37,939 nt of DNA from Microcoleus sp. FACHB-DQ6 (GTDB lineage: Bacteria > Cyanobacteriota > Cyanobacteriia > Cyanobacteriales > Microcoleaceae). A program made the translations under genes and the position numbers. The notes under the pieces are model-generated. The model was not told where the DNA came from and searched no databases. It saw nothing but the letters and a program-made list of their open reading frames with translations. The DNA lies in NCBI GenBank assembly GCA_014695175.1, contig JACJNV010000101.1, forward strand, positions 1 to 37,939, in the 5' to 3' direction. Position 1 is the stretch's first letter. Each line of letters begins with the position of its first letter. This document shows, in pieces, positions 1 to 8,982 of this stretch.

Positions 1-1100
1 GTACCTGTAAATACAAAGTCCGCCGTTCCCAGATTGCTAGCAGCCGTACCCAGATTCGCAATAAGCGTCGAACCAGCGGCTACGGTACCGTTCGAGTCAA
101 AATACAACACCGTCTCGTTCGAGGCATTAGTAAATGCGAAGAAACCAGCAGTTGTAGAATTGCCCAGGGCTTTAGCTTGTGCATCTTCCAAAGAGGCATA
201 ACTGCCGCCTGTGAAAATCACTAACTCTTTGCCAGTAATGTCCGGATTTGAACCGCTGGAGGCGTCAAAGTTAGTCGTCGTCAAATTACCGAAAGCACCG
301 CTGACAAACTGGAATTTGTCTACCCCAACAGTAAAGTCGGTAATCGTATCGCCGCCTTCGCCTGCTGCTTTGTAAACAAACAGATCCGCACCAGAACCGC
401 CAGCGAGAACATCTGCACCAGAACCGCCGCTGAAGATGTCAGCAAACTCAGTACCTGTGACGCTGTTAGCATTAGCATCTCCGGTAAATAAGACAGGAGT
501 AGTGAAGTTGTAACCGCCAACACCTGAACCGAAATTGTTAAAGTCGCTCGGGTAAGTGTTCCCAGCAGCAGTTAAATCAACAATGCTGCCTGAGTTGGTA
601 GTAGTCGCATTATCAGAAGAGGCGATCGTACCTGTAAATACAAAGTCCGCCGTTCCCAGATTGCTAGCAGCAGTACCCAAATTCGCAATCAAGGTAGAAC
701 CACCGGCCACGGTACCGTTCGAGTCAAAATACAACACTGTTTCGTTCGAGGCATTAGTAAATGCGAAGAAACCAGCAGTTGTAGAATTGCCCAGGGCTTT
801 AGCTTGTGCAGCTTCCAAAGAGGCATAACTGCCGCCTGTGAAAATCACTAACTCTTTGCCAGTAATGTCAGGAGAAACCCCGCTAACACCGTCAAAGTTA
901 GTCGTAGTCAAATTGCCGAAAGCGCTCGCGCTAAACTCGAATTTGTCTACCCCAACAGTAAAGTCGGAAATTTTATCGCCGCCTTCTTTAGTTGTCCTGT
1001 AAACAAACAGATCCGAACCAGTGCCGCCGCTTATGACATCCAAACCGAGGCCGCCGGTGATGGTATCGTTGCCATCGCCGCCCTTGAGGCTATCGTTAAA
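1..1100 (-). repeat. Direct repeat of period 627 bp (209 codons) inside the RTX gene
   Basis: Bases 1-247 and 628-874 are almost identical, and flanking segments also align at the same offset (AATTTGTC at 313 and at 940). The period is exactly 627 bp, so the duplication keeps frame. The best conserved part encodes a segment around KELVIFTGGSYASLE. The leftmost copy is cut by the window edge, so more copies may lie beyond it. Confidence 0.85.
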
Positions 1101-3983
1101 GTTGCTGCCGACAATCTTGTCATCACCTGCTAAACCATCGTAATTAACTGGCGCCGGAGAAGTGGTGAAATCCACATTGTCAGGGCCGACAGTACCGACA
1201 GGAATATTTAGTGGCGGGCCCGTGAAGACAAAGTTACTGACTTGCAGGCGAATACTCGCCGAGAAACTGGCCACAATTTCAAAGCGCGCCCCAACAGCAA
1301 ATACCAGCACAGAACGGCCGGTCTCGGCATCTAGAAACTGACAGAAAATAGGCACGTCTGGGTTGCCGCCCAACTGTGCAAAGCGCGCTTGCAAAGTCGC
1401 GATGCTGCGAACAGTGATATCCGTGGTGAAGTCGAGCAAATTAGCGCTGCCGATCGACCCAACAGCAGTAGTAGCAGTAATATCCAGTCGGGTCAAGCTA
1501 GAAACGGTGAGATTAGCAAAAGCTGCTGTAGAAAGCTGTAAAACATCGTCAGTGACATTAAAGTCAGTAATAAAGTCAGCTTCTGCAACTGTTTGAATCT
1601 CTTGGCGGGAAGTCAGGTAAATAAAGCTATCCTTTCCAGCACCCCCAGTGAGAATATTGGTTCCTAGACCACCTTCGATCGAGTCATCATCATCGCCGCC
1701 TTTAATTTTGTCGTTGCCCAAGCCTCCTTTTATTTTGTTTTTGCCTTTACCGACTTCGATATCGTCATCGTCATCGCCACTGTCGATATCGTTATCGCCA
1801 TCGCCGACTTTAATTTTGTCCTTGCCTTTGCCGCTGATGATTTTGTTTTTGCCTTTACCGACTTCGATCTCATCATCGCCATCGCCGCCGTCGATATCGT
1901 TATCGCCATCGAGGCCTTTAATTTTGTCGTTGCCTTTGCCGCCGATGATTTTGTCTTTGGCGTTGCCGGCTGTAATGTCATCGTCACCATCGCTGCCTTC
2001 GATGTCGTTATCCAGCGTCGCAGAACCGACAATAACTTGAGATTGTGTAGTGTTAGCAAAGTTAAAGACATTTTGCTCGACTATCAAGCTAAAACGCTGG
2101 CCGGAGAACTCATTTCTGCCGTTGCTAACTTTAAAACGAAAACCAGCCTCACCCTTATAACCTACTGTCGCTTTGAAACTTACAAAGCCTTCGTTAATGT
2201 CTGCTTGAGTGAAGGTCGAACCGGGTTGTACGGGGACTCCCTTAAAGAATAGTTGGCCGGTTGTAGGATCGGGCAGCTCGGTTATCGTGTAGACTATGCC
2301 GCCAGGACCTTGCTGGTCATCGACATACTCCAACGACTCACGATTAATTTTTTGCTCGCCGCCGCTGGAACCAGCAACGCCGTTCTTATTAGCTCCGACT
2401 CGCGGAGGGTTAAAAATCGGGTTCGCAGTTGGAGTTGGAGTTTGAGTTGGAGTTTGATTTGGAGTTTGAGTTTGAGGATCAACTCCTAAAAAGTCGCTAG
2501 CATCGATCTGCGTTGCGTTGACATTCGACAATCGCACCAGCGTCCTGTTATTGACCCGAATTTCAGTATTGGCCTCGACTTGTACAAAGCTCAAGCTGTT
2601 AAAGTTCAAGCCGCCAGCCAGCACAAACTTGTCTCCGCCGTCTTGGTAGTCAGTGATGACTGCACTTCCCCCAGACTGGTCACTCATGGCAAAAACGTCA
2701 TTTCCCTCACCGCCGACACAGGTATGGTTGCCAGTACCGCCCATCAGCGTATCGTTGCCGTTGCCGCCCATCAGCGTATCCTCGCCGTCGCCGCCGCCGC
2801 TAACGCTGTCGTCGCCGTCGCCGCCGTCTGCCATGTCATTGCCGTCGCCAGTCACGAGGGTATCGGTGCCGCCACCGCCCATCACACTGTCGTCGCCAGC
2901 ACCGCCCATCACACTGTCGTCGCCGTCGTCGCCACTGCAAAGGTCGCTGCCGTCGCCGCCCATCACGGTATCGTCGCCGATGCCGCCACTAACGCTGTCG
3001 TCGCCCTCGTCGCCTGCACACTGGTCGCTGCCGCCACCGCCCATCACGGTATCGTCGCCGGTGCCGCCGCTAACGCTGTCGTCGCCGTCGTCGCCGCTAA
3101 CGTTGTCGCTGTCGCCACCGCCCATCACGGTATCGTCGCCGATGCCGCCGCTAACGCTGTCGTCGCCGTCGTCGCCACTGCAAACGTCGCTGTCGGCATC
3201 GCCGGCCACGATATCGTTATCTTTGCCGCCGTTAACGGTATCGTTGCCAGCGCCGCCCTTAACGTTATCCTTGCCTCGATCGCCCCTGACGTTATCGTTG
3301 CCTTCGCCGCCCTCGCAATCGTCGTTGCCTTTGCCACCGTAGACGCTATCGTTGCCGGCGCCGCCCTTAACGTCATCATCTCCTTCGTTGCCGTGGGCCG
3401 AGTCATCGCCGTCATCGCCTTCGCAGGCGTCGTTACCTTCGCCGCCCATCACGGTATCGTTATCTTTACCGCCGTTAAGGGTGTCGTTGCCTTTGCCGCC
3501 CTTAACGTTGTCGTTATTGAGATCGCCTCTTATTCGATCGTCATCATCGCCGCCCTCGCAATCATCGTCACTTTTACCCCCGTACATTTCATTTTTTTTG
3601 CCAGGGTTTCCTATGAGTTTGTCTTCGCCTTTTTGGCCGAATATCTTCTCGTTAGCGCCAGTGGCGACAATTAGGTCATCGTTATCGGTACCGATGACGG
3701 TTGGGCTGCGACCGATGCCGTTGCCATCATCTAAGTCATCGTCATCATCGTCATCATTACCTCCAAAAGTCTGGAAAGCGATGCCGCTGTCATCAGCGTC
3801 GTCGCCCGCACCTTCTTCGGGTGTCGTAACTTGGTCGTTATCGGCCAAGGTGCCAAGCTCTCTTGCGATCGCTTCCTCAGCGGAAATTTGAGGGGTGTTA
3901 TTGTCTAAACCCCCGTCAGGATTTTGTGTTTCTTCTTGATTGGGAAAAAGTGTTCCCGTTTGTAACAACCGTTCGTTTTCCAT
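1..3983 (-). CDS. Giant RTX-type calcium-binding surface protein, partial (C-terminus beyond left edge)
   Basis: The minus-strand frame is open from ATG at 3983 to base 1 (1327 residues, no stop), so the C-terminal secretion signal is not visible. Residues about 1-100 are acidic. Residues about 105-427 are nonapeptide RTX repeats of the GGxGNDxUx type, which in this family bind Ca2+ as a beta-roll. A T/Q/P-rich linker (about 498-525) is followed by a domain resembling the cadherin-like CSPG repeat (about 528-641). A second, Lys-rich RTX block (about 650-785) and a non-repeat region follow. From about residue 960 there are two copies of a 209-residue module combining short RTX motifs with a DxFVY...DFTVGVDKF segment. 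No Sec signal is seen, which fits type I secretion. A weak SD-like GGGAAA precedes the ATG. Seven Cys in the first block sit at the usual hydrophobic RTX position. Adhesin or sheath function is inference. Confidence 0.9.
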   Translation of the reverse strand, partial: MENERLLQTGTLFPNQEETQNPDGGLDNNTPQISAEEAIARELGTLADNDQVTTPEEGAGDDADDSGIAFQTFGGNDDDDDDDLDDGNGIGRSPTVIGTDNDDLIVATGANEKIFGQKGEDKLIGNPGKKNEMYGGKSDDDCEGGDDDDRIRGDLNNDNVKGGKGNDTLNGGKDNDTVMGGEGNDACEGDDGDDSAHGNEGDDDVKGGAGNDSVYGGKGNDDCEGGEGNDNVRGDRGKDNVKGGAGNDTVNGGKDNDIVAGDADSDVCSGDDGDDSVSGGIGDDTVMGGGDSDNVSGDDGDDSVSGGTGDDTVMGGGGSDQCAGDEGDDSVSGGIGDDTVMGGDGSDLCSGDDGDDSVMGGAGDDSVMGGGGTDTLVTGDGNDMADGGDGDDSVSGGGDGEDTLMGGNGNDTLMGGTGNHTCVGGEGNDVFAMSDQSGGSAVITDYQDGGDKFVLAGGLNFNSLSFVQVEANTEIRVNNRTLVRLSNVNATQIDASDFLGVDPQTQTPNQTPTQTPTPTANPIFNPPRVGANKNGVAGSSGGEQKINRESLEYVDDQQGPGGIVYTITELPDPTTGQLFFKGVPVQPGSTFTQADINEGFVSFKATVGYKGEAGFRFKVSNGRNEFSGQRFSLIVEQNVFNFANTTQSQVIVGSATLDNDIEGSDGDDDITAGNAKDKIIGGKGNDKIKGLDGDNDIDGGDGDDEIEVGKGKNKIISGKGKDKIKVGDGDNDIDSGDDDDDIEVGKGKNKIKGGLGNDKIKGGDDDDSIEGGLGTNILTGGAGKDSFIYLTSRQEIQTVAEADFITDFNVTDDVLQLSTAAFANLTVSSLTRLDITATTAVGSIGSANLLDFTTDITVRSIATLQARFAQLGGNPDVPIFCQFLDAETGRSVLVFAVGARFEIVASFSASIRLQVSNFVFTGPPLNIPVGTVGPDNVDFTTSPAPVNYDGLAGDDKIVGSNFNDSLKGGDGNDTITGGLGLDVISGGTGSDLFVYRTTKEGGDKISDFTVGVDKFEFSASAFGNLTTTNFDGVSGVSPDITGKELVIFTGGSYASLEAAQAKALGNSTTAGFFAFTNASNETVLYFDSNGTVAGGSTLIANLGTAASNLGTADFVFTGTIASSDNATTTNSGSIVDLTAAGNTYPSDFNNFGSGVGGYNFTTPVLFTGDANANSVTGTEFADIFSGGSGADVLAGGSGADLFVYKAAGEGGDTITDFTVGVDKFQFVSGAFGNLTTTNFDASSGSNPDITGKELVIFTGGSYASLEDAQAKALGNSTTAGFFAFTNASNETVLYFDSNGTVAAGSTLIANLGTAASNLGTADFVFTG

Positions 3984-4210
3984 CGTTGATATTTCCCAAA
4001 AAATGGTAAGCTTCTTAGAATCAATTTATCAGCAAACAGGAGGCCGCCGAAGAAAAAAATCTAACTTCATGCTTTCGCCTGCTAGAGGAGCTGTTTTCCT
4101 CATCTTTACTATTATAGATGCCACTTAAACTGCAAGGGTTTTTTTCACTATGTTGTGAGTTTTATCTTCTGCCATTGCGAACCCAAATTAATTGATCCGC
4201 CACCTACACC

Positions 4211-4316
4211 GTAAGCGCTGCGCCGAAGCGCCGAGCTGTTTAGATGTTCTCCGTAGTTTCTACAGTAAGCTGCACCGAAGGGCCCCTAATTGTAGATTCT
4301 CTACGTAATTTCTACA
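4211..4316. repeat. Degenerate tandem repeat, two units of about 54 bp
   Basis: Unit 1 (about 4211-4264) and unit 2 (about 4265-4316) share GTAAGC, GCnCCGAAG, TAGATnnTCT and GTAnTTTCTACAGT in the same order. It lies 0.25 kb upstream of the RTX gene start. Its role is unknown; it may be a dispersed cyanobacterial repeat. Confidence 0.5.
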
Positions 4317-5086
4317 GTGAAATAGCTGATTTTACCTCGCAACTTACAACTCCCAAATAACTACCCAAAACCTGTATCCCCAAAATTTTACCCTTGCTTT
4401 TGTTGCGAGCTCGGCTGAGTGCATTGAATTTTTATAACACTCCCAGCTTTGACAAATCCTTCCCTGACTTAGGATTTGAATCTCTTGACTAAACGACGGC
4501 ACGCTTCTAATTTTAGTTCCCGATGAGTAATTAGAAATTTAGATAATTCGCCCGGGTAAATATTTGTTCTAATTTTTGGTTGCACAATTTTCTCTCGATT
4601 CGAGGAAACCTCGCGAACTGAGAAAAAATTTTTTTTTCGGATCAATACTAATAGTTAGGTTAAAATATCTCTATCTCAAGACAGATTGCCAAATTTGTCA
4701 AAAAGTAGTATATGGCAGAAGTCGTTTTTGGTGCAAGTTGCAAGCTCGATCGGCATTTTGAGCGGGAATGACCACGGCGAGGCTGCGAAACCCTATTGTT
4801 TTGTAGAGGCTTCGCTACCAAATCAAATAATTCTCCGAGAAACCGGCCTGATGAGGCGTAATCCTCTAGATGCCAAAAATGATGGTTGCTTGAGAGTACC
4901 GGAATAATTTGATTGCCATTGTATTGTTGAGAGTTCTTGGCTGCTTACGTTTATTTTTGCTGCTTAACTTTAACTAGATTAAGAGAGTTAAATAAAAAGT
5001 TTTCTATATCATGAAAGGGGTAAATTAGCAATAAGTTATTAGCAATTATCGACGGTCAAGTATCGATTACCGATCGCCACTGAGGT

Positions 5087-5128
5087 CTTAAGGATGAGGG
5101 CGGAGGGCTTACGGATGAGAACCCAGGG
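5087..5128. repeat. 21-bp direct repeat, two abutting copies
   Basis: Copies at 5087-5107 and 5108-5128 match at 16 of 21 positions, with shared CTTA, GGATGAG and AGGG. No function is apparent. Confidence 0.45.
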
Positions 5129-5400
5129 CTGACCAATTAATTAATTGACACAAAATCTAGATTACACGTGGGGGGTTGGTGGTAGAGGATAAGCGGTAAA
5201 GACCGCTCGACCGATAGCCAAAAAAAATAAAATACTCAACTTTGCCTGCGATATTGCCCTGAAACCGGTTGGCGTGAGCCGAAGTAATTTTAATAAGAAC
5301 TAGAGATCCGCCTGGTAAAGTGCCTCCAATTTAACTTTACTCAGCAATGAGAAACTCAAGTTCACGACGAATCTAAAGGGGTCTGCGGTAGAGGTGCAAA

Positions 5401-5655
5401 ATGTTAAAGATAGGAAGATTGGAGAAAATTCGGCTTTCACCGAGCCACAGGGCAATCAAAACTAATAAACTGTTATTAAAGTACAACTTTTATATTCTCA
5501 AAGTGTTTGAACAAATATATATGACCCTAGCGATCGCCCGATCGGGGGAAGCGCATTCAGAAACTTTGATAGAAAGAGTAAAAAATATGTTGCCGAGTGC
5601 TATTGCTAGCCACAAAAACGCAGGCAAATTCAGAATTAAGGCGGGAGGGCGCTAA
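5401..5655 (+). CDS. Possible small hypothetical protein upstream of the CHAT gene
   Basis: An 84-residue frame opens with ATG after a reasonable ribosome site (AGAGG about 7 nt upstream) and stops 4 nt before the GTG start proposed for the CHAT gene, so it could be a leader gene of the same transcript. The product is basic, has no recognisable domain, membrane segment or signal peptide, and its composition is not clearly gene-like. It may be a chance frame. Confidence 0.22.
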   Translation: MLKIGRLEKIRLSPSHRAIKTNKLLLKYNFYILKVFEQIYMTLAIARSGEAHSETLIERVKNMLPSAIASHKNAGKFRIKAGGR

Positions 5656-5659
5656 ATCC

Positions 5660-7360
5660 GTGAGCCAGGAATTTCAACTCTCAGTCACCCCTGTTGGGGA
5701 CGACGAATATCTAGTGCGGACAGAAAGGGTTGCACCCGGTGTACCCTTAGCCGAACAACAAGTCCGCTGGCCGATCGACGAATGGCTTGCACTGTCTGCT
5801 CAACTGATGAACGACCCGCTGGTGGGCTTGCTCCAGGGAAAAGTAGTACAGGGAAGCAATTTGGCTGGTCGCGGCCTCTCCCGTTCGGGAAACAACTCAG
5901 CGCCCAATTTAGTAGCCCTGGGGCAACAATTATACAGCGGGCTGTTTCAAGGAAACTTGCGCGATAGCTGGACTTGCGCTCAAGGCATCGCCCAGCACCG
6001 CCGAGAAGTGCTGCAACTGCGACTCGGACTCAAAGGCCGGCGCTTGCCGCGGCTGCCGTGGGAAGTTCTGCACGCCGGCGATCGCCCTTTGGCAACCGGC
6101 ACCGATGTCGTGTTTTCTCGCTACCAACCAGGTACAAGTTTGTTCAAACAAACCCGGATAGTGCCTAGTAGCGGGCCACTAAAAATTTTAATGGCGATCG
6201 CCTCTCCGAGCGATCGAGACAGCTTGCAGCTCAAGCGAGAAGTGCTCCACCTGCAACAAGAACTCCAAAACCGCAGCGCTAATCCTCTCAAAAACAGCCC
6301 CCATTCCCCGGAAATTCAACTGACTATTCTCGAACAGCCCGATCGAGAACAACTTACCCAAGCCCTAGAACAAGGACACTACCAAGTCCTGCACTACGCA
6401 GGCCACAGCAACTTAGGTTCCAGAGGTGGCGAACTCTACCTAGTCAGCAGCCGCACCGGCTTAACCGAAACCTTGAGTGGCGACGACTTAGCTGGATTGC
6501 TTGTTAACAACGGTATTCAGATGGCCGTGTTCAACTCCTGCCGCGGCGCCTACGGCGATCCCTCAGACCTCGCGGACGACAGCCCGGAACGGAACTTAAC
6601 CGAAGCTCTAGTGAAGCGGGGCATTCCGGCAGTGCTAGCAATGGCAGAAAGCATCCCCGACGATGTAGCCCTAACTCTGACGCGGTTGTTTTACCGCAAC
6701 CTCAATCAAGGCTATCCAGTCGATCTGAGCCTGAGCCGGGCCAGAGCTGGGCTAATTTCTGCCTACGGTTCTCACCAGCTATACTGGGCTTTGCCCATTC
6801 TCTACCAGCACCCGGACTTTGACGGCTATCTGATCGGTGGCCCCGCCCACAGCGCGACATCGGGGTCTCGGGTGCAAATAATCGCGTCGGGAACGCCCCC
6901 GGCTCTGGCGGGTACAGAATGGAGTGCGCCACCTTCACTCTCGGCGATCGCCCAATACCCCCCAATCCCAGCCAATCGATCGCATGAGTCAGACAGTTCT
7001 GACGGCGAAGTCTGGGAATATTTTCCCGACCAATTAAAAGATCGCAGGGATTGGGTTCACCAGAACGATCGATTCGATGCCACTAATTCACCGAACTCAC
7101 CGACGGCTTCGCCGTCCTCTATTCCTAATTCTGAGTCTTCGGCGATCCAAGCAACTCGCGCCGCTGCACCGACTCAGAAACCGTTAAAAAAACCGGGGTT
7201 GAAAACATCTGTCGCCCTAATGCTTTGCTTGTTGCCCGTTGCTTTGAGTGCTGGCTTTTTTGGGTGGCGCTACTCGCACCAGCGAGACACGAAACCTGAA
7301 GAGTTACTACCGGCGGTACGGACTCCCCTGTCGCAAAATTACCTGCAACAACGCCACTAA
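5660..7360 (+). CDS. CHAT-domain (caspase-like) protein with C-terminal membrane segment; C-terminus probably frameshifted
   Basis: The 566-residue product belongs to the CHAT family of clan CD cysteine-peptidase-like proteins. The catalytic pair is visible: His249 in HYAGHSN and Cys294 in FNSCRGA. The CHAT domain spans about residues 130-400, preceded by LPRLPWEVLH. A Ser/Pro-rich linker follows, then one hydrophobic segment (about 518-537), suggesting membrane anchoring. GTG at 5660 is chosen because GGGAGGG lies upstream and the N-terminus MSQEFQLSV looks natural; an in-frame ATG at 5597 would add 21 unconvincing residues. The frame stops 23 residues after the membrane segment, but the +1 frame continues at 7327 with PVAKLPATTPLKAIA, which resembles the continuation I recall for related proteins. 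A frameshift at CCCC (7325-7328) is therefore likely. The substrate is unknown. Confidence 0.85.
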   Translation: MSQEFQLSVTPVGDDEYLVRTERVAPGVPLAEQQVRWPIDEWLALSAQLMNDPLVGLLQGKVVQGSNLAGRGLSRSGNNSAPNLVALGQQLYSGLFQGNLRDSWTCAQGIAQHRREVLQLRLGLKGRRLPRLPWEVLHAGDRPLATGTDVVFSRYQPGTSLFKQTRIVPSSGPLKILMAIASPSDRDSLQLKREVLHLQQELQNRSANPLKNSPHSPEIQLTILEQPDREQLTQALEQGHYQVLHYAGHSNLGSRGGELYLVSSRTGLTETLSGDDLAGLLVNNGIQMAVFNSCRGAYGDPSDLADDSPERNLTEALVKRGIPAVLAMAESIPDDVALTLTRLFYRNLNQGYPVDLSLSRARAGLISAYGSHQLYWALPILYQHPDFDGYLIGGPAHSATSGSRVQIIASGTPPALAGTEWSAPPSLSAIAQYPPIPANRSHESDSSDGEVWEYFPDQLKDRRDWVHQNDRFDATNSPNSPTASPSSIPNSESSAIQATRAAAPTQKPLKKPGLKTSVALMLCLLPVALSAGFFGWRYSHQRDTKPEELLPAVRTPLSQNYLQQRH

Positions 7361-7602
7361 AAGCGATCGCCCACTGCGATGCGGAATTTAGACCCTCTTG
7401 GCCTAGCTCCAAACTGGGTGGGGTTTTTGCTGGCCATTCGCGATCGGCTGCCGGTGGAAAAGCGATCGAAAGTATGCTGCTCGATCGAATCTCGGACTTA
7501 CCTTCATCAAGCCGGTTTTTACCGAAAATAAGCAGCAGCGCAACCAAGCATCTAGGAAGAAACCGGGTTTCTCGTCGAGAGAGTAAGTCCGGGACTGCTT
7601 GA
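7327..7602 (+). pseudogene. Out-of-frame remnant of the CHAT protein C-terminal region
   Basis: From 7327 the frame one base away from the CHAT frame stays open for 91 codons to TGA at 7600-7602. It begins PVAKLPATTPLKAIA and contains KAIESMLLDRISDLPSS, reminiscent of the post-membrane helical region of cyanobacterial CHAT proteins (from memory, not an alignment). The last part runs into a dispersed palindrome (near 7557), so even the restored frame looks truncated. It could be a sequencing error in CCCC, a real frameshift or chance. Confidence 0.4.
7557..7572. repeat. Dispersed palindromic repeat with core AGAAACCGGGTTTCT
   Basis: This short palindrome has a close relative at 11143-11158 (AGAAAAACCCGGTTTCT) and a half-copy near 4838. 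Such elements are scattered between genes in Oscillatoria-like genomes (general knowledge). Confidence 0.5.
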
Positions 7603-8254
7603 TATAGAATTCGTCAGTCGATTGTAGATTTTCGACTTCGGCTTGAGCCCGGAGTCGAAGGATTTGAGATTTTAGATTTACTCCACAGATGAATCTGGAA
7701 GCTTGAACAAGAGTCTAAAATTTTGATCTCTCCACGACAGGAGTCGGTGGCTTGTATGCGTTTTTGGGCGGGCTGATTCGGCAGCAGCAGCATTCGTCAT
7801 TCGGCACAAGACAATAAAAGCCAGAGTTGCAACAATTAAGAACGTCCTCACCGTCAGTGCGGTTGGTATATTTCACAATAATTAAGTATGGAAGCGGCTG
7901 TGAGTTTGACGCGCCCCTCCACTTGGTGCATAAATTTTGAGAGTCTGGCAGTTTACAGGCAACGAGTGGAAACCAAGACATTTCCATCGAAAGTCCATGT
8001 CGGGAACCGCTGCTAATTTGTAGTGCATCAAACATTTAAGCAGTTGTGCATTTAACTCGGTCTTTTTCAATTCCCCTGTGGAAATAACCTCAAATTCTCT
8101 GGCTTGTGGCCGGAGGAGGAAGATTTTTCCGAGTTCTCCCTAGACATCTACTGATTCGTGGCGCAGTGTTAAGAGTCGCGAAGCAATCTCGCCCGATCAA
8201 AACTATTCCCCTCTTAGTGGCTGCCGGATGTTTCTGCCGCCGCGCCCATTGAGT

Positions 8255-8291
8255 CGGGTTTTAGCTTAAACCCGTTCACCGAAGAGGTGAA
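8255..8291. other. Two directly abutting hairpins
   Basis: Stem CGGGTTT (8255-8261) pairs with AAACCCG (8268-8274) around a 6-nt loop. Immediately after, TTCACC (8275-8280) pairs with GGTGAA (8286-8291) around a 5-nt loop. No base separates the two stems. No clean T-run follows, so a simple terminator is unlikely. Confidence 0.45.
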
Positions 8292-8437
8292 ATTTCCTTC
8301 AATTTTTACCGGATTGCCTTCCCCAGACTGCGTTCTGTGCAAGTTATATGCCCAACACCTTAATAGAAGATTGCTCGTTGGTATTTGGGGTTTTGAGGGG
8401 ATTTCCCGCCCGAAAAATAGGGTTTATACTATTTTGG

Positions 8438-8462
8438 ATTTTAGATTTTAGATTTTAGATTG
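8438..8462. repeat. STRR heptamer array (GATTTTA)n
   Basis: Three to four head-to-tail copies of the 7-mer GATTTTA. The same heptamer family recurs near 7670, 13222, 14068 and 15900. Confidence 0.65.
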
Positions 8463-8909
8463 AAGAATTGGGAATGACTTATTCCATAAGGGTTTGGAGC
8501 ACGGGCCTACAGTTGGATTCTTTTTGTAAAGTGATTTTGCAAGTAGCTGGCAGGGGCATCCAGAACAAGTGCTGCCTCCCCTTGTTGAGGTAAAAGTTAA
8601 CCCCGGCGGGTAAATGCTGTCGGCAGATTTGCAGTGGCCGCGCTCTAGGTATTTCGATTCATGGCTGTCTTGTTTTTACCTTGACCGCAGACTCGATCGG
8701 GGATTGGTGAATGCAGGGAACAGACTTTACTGTAACAAAGTAAAGCATTTAATTTGCGACAATAATTCCTCGCGCGATCGCTCAGAGGCTTACACAAGCA
8801 TTTGGGCCGCGAGGAGCAAATTGATCGCCCTTCGAGCATCCTTACTTGCACCCCCGGTCTTGAGGCGGCAAAAATTTATCCAGAATCTTAATATTCAGAA
8901 TTATTAGTA

Positions 8910-8938
8910 TTGACAGTGAAACAAAGTTAATCTAATGT
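8910..8938 (+). promoter_or_regulatory. Candidate sigma-70-type promoter of cyAbrB
   Basis: A perfect TTGACA at 8910-8915 is followed by TCTAAT (8931-8936, 15-nt spacer) or TAATGT (8933-8938, 17-nt spacer). The ATG lies 45-50 nt downstream and has GAGG at 8971-8974 as ribosome site. Confidence 0.5.
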
Positions 8939-8982
8939 GTTGTAATTGATATAAGTAAAGTCCAATAAGCGAGGTACGGTCA

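Larger units (their letters stand above)
3984..5400. other. Long intergenic stretch upstream of the RTX gene
   Basis: No convincing gene is seen; the open frames here are short and have no family resemblance. The stretch should hold the promoter and leader of the minus-strand RTX gene. It contains a degenerate 54-bp tandem repeat (4211-4316), a 21-bp direct repeat (5087-5128) and a GAAACCGG half of the dispersed palindrome seen elsewhere in the window (near 4838). A small hairpin AGCGGT/ACCGCT lies near 5190-5205 with no T-run. Confidence 0.5.
7603..8909. other. Intergenic stretch of about 1.3 kb, no convincing gene
   Basis: Only short, featureless open frames are present. Visible structure: a hairpin at 7631-7659 (TTCGACT/AGTCGAA with inner GGCT/AGCC), two abutting hairpins at 8255-8291, and heptamer repeats GATTTTA at about 8438-8462. 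The stretch could contain gene remains or an unrecognised structured RNA. The right end leads into the cyAbrB promoter region. Confidence 0.5.

Noticed and set aside
2580-3674. Long plus-strand open frames (364 and 229 residues) opposite the RTX repeats
   Set aside because: They are mirror images of the repetitive GC-rich RTX codons on the minus strand. Their Ala/Val- and Ser/Pro-rich repeats match no family, while the minus frame gives clear GGxGNDxUx motifs and is open to the edge.
5597-5659. Upstream ATG as start of the CHAT gene
   Set aside because: It would add residues unlike the family and has no ribosome site, whereas GTG at 5660 has GGGAGGG upstream.
7715-8907. Open frames of 60-106 residues in the gene-free stretch
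   Set aside because: No family resemblance, irregular composition and no ribosome sites.
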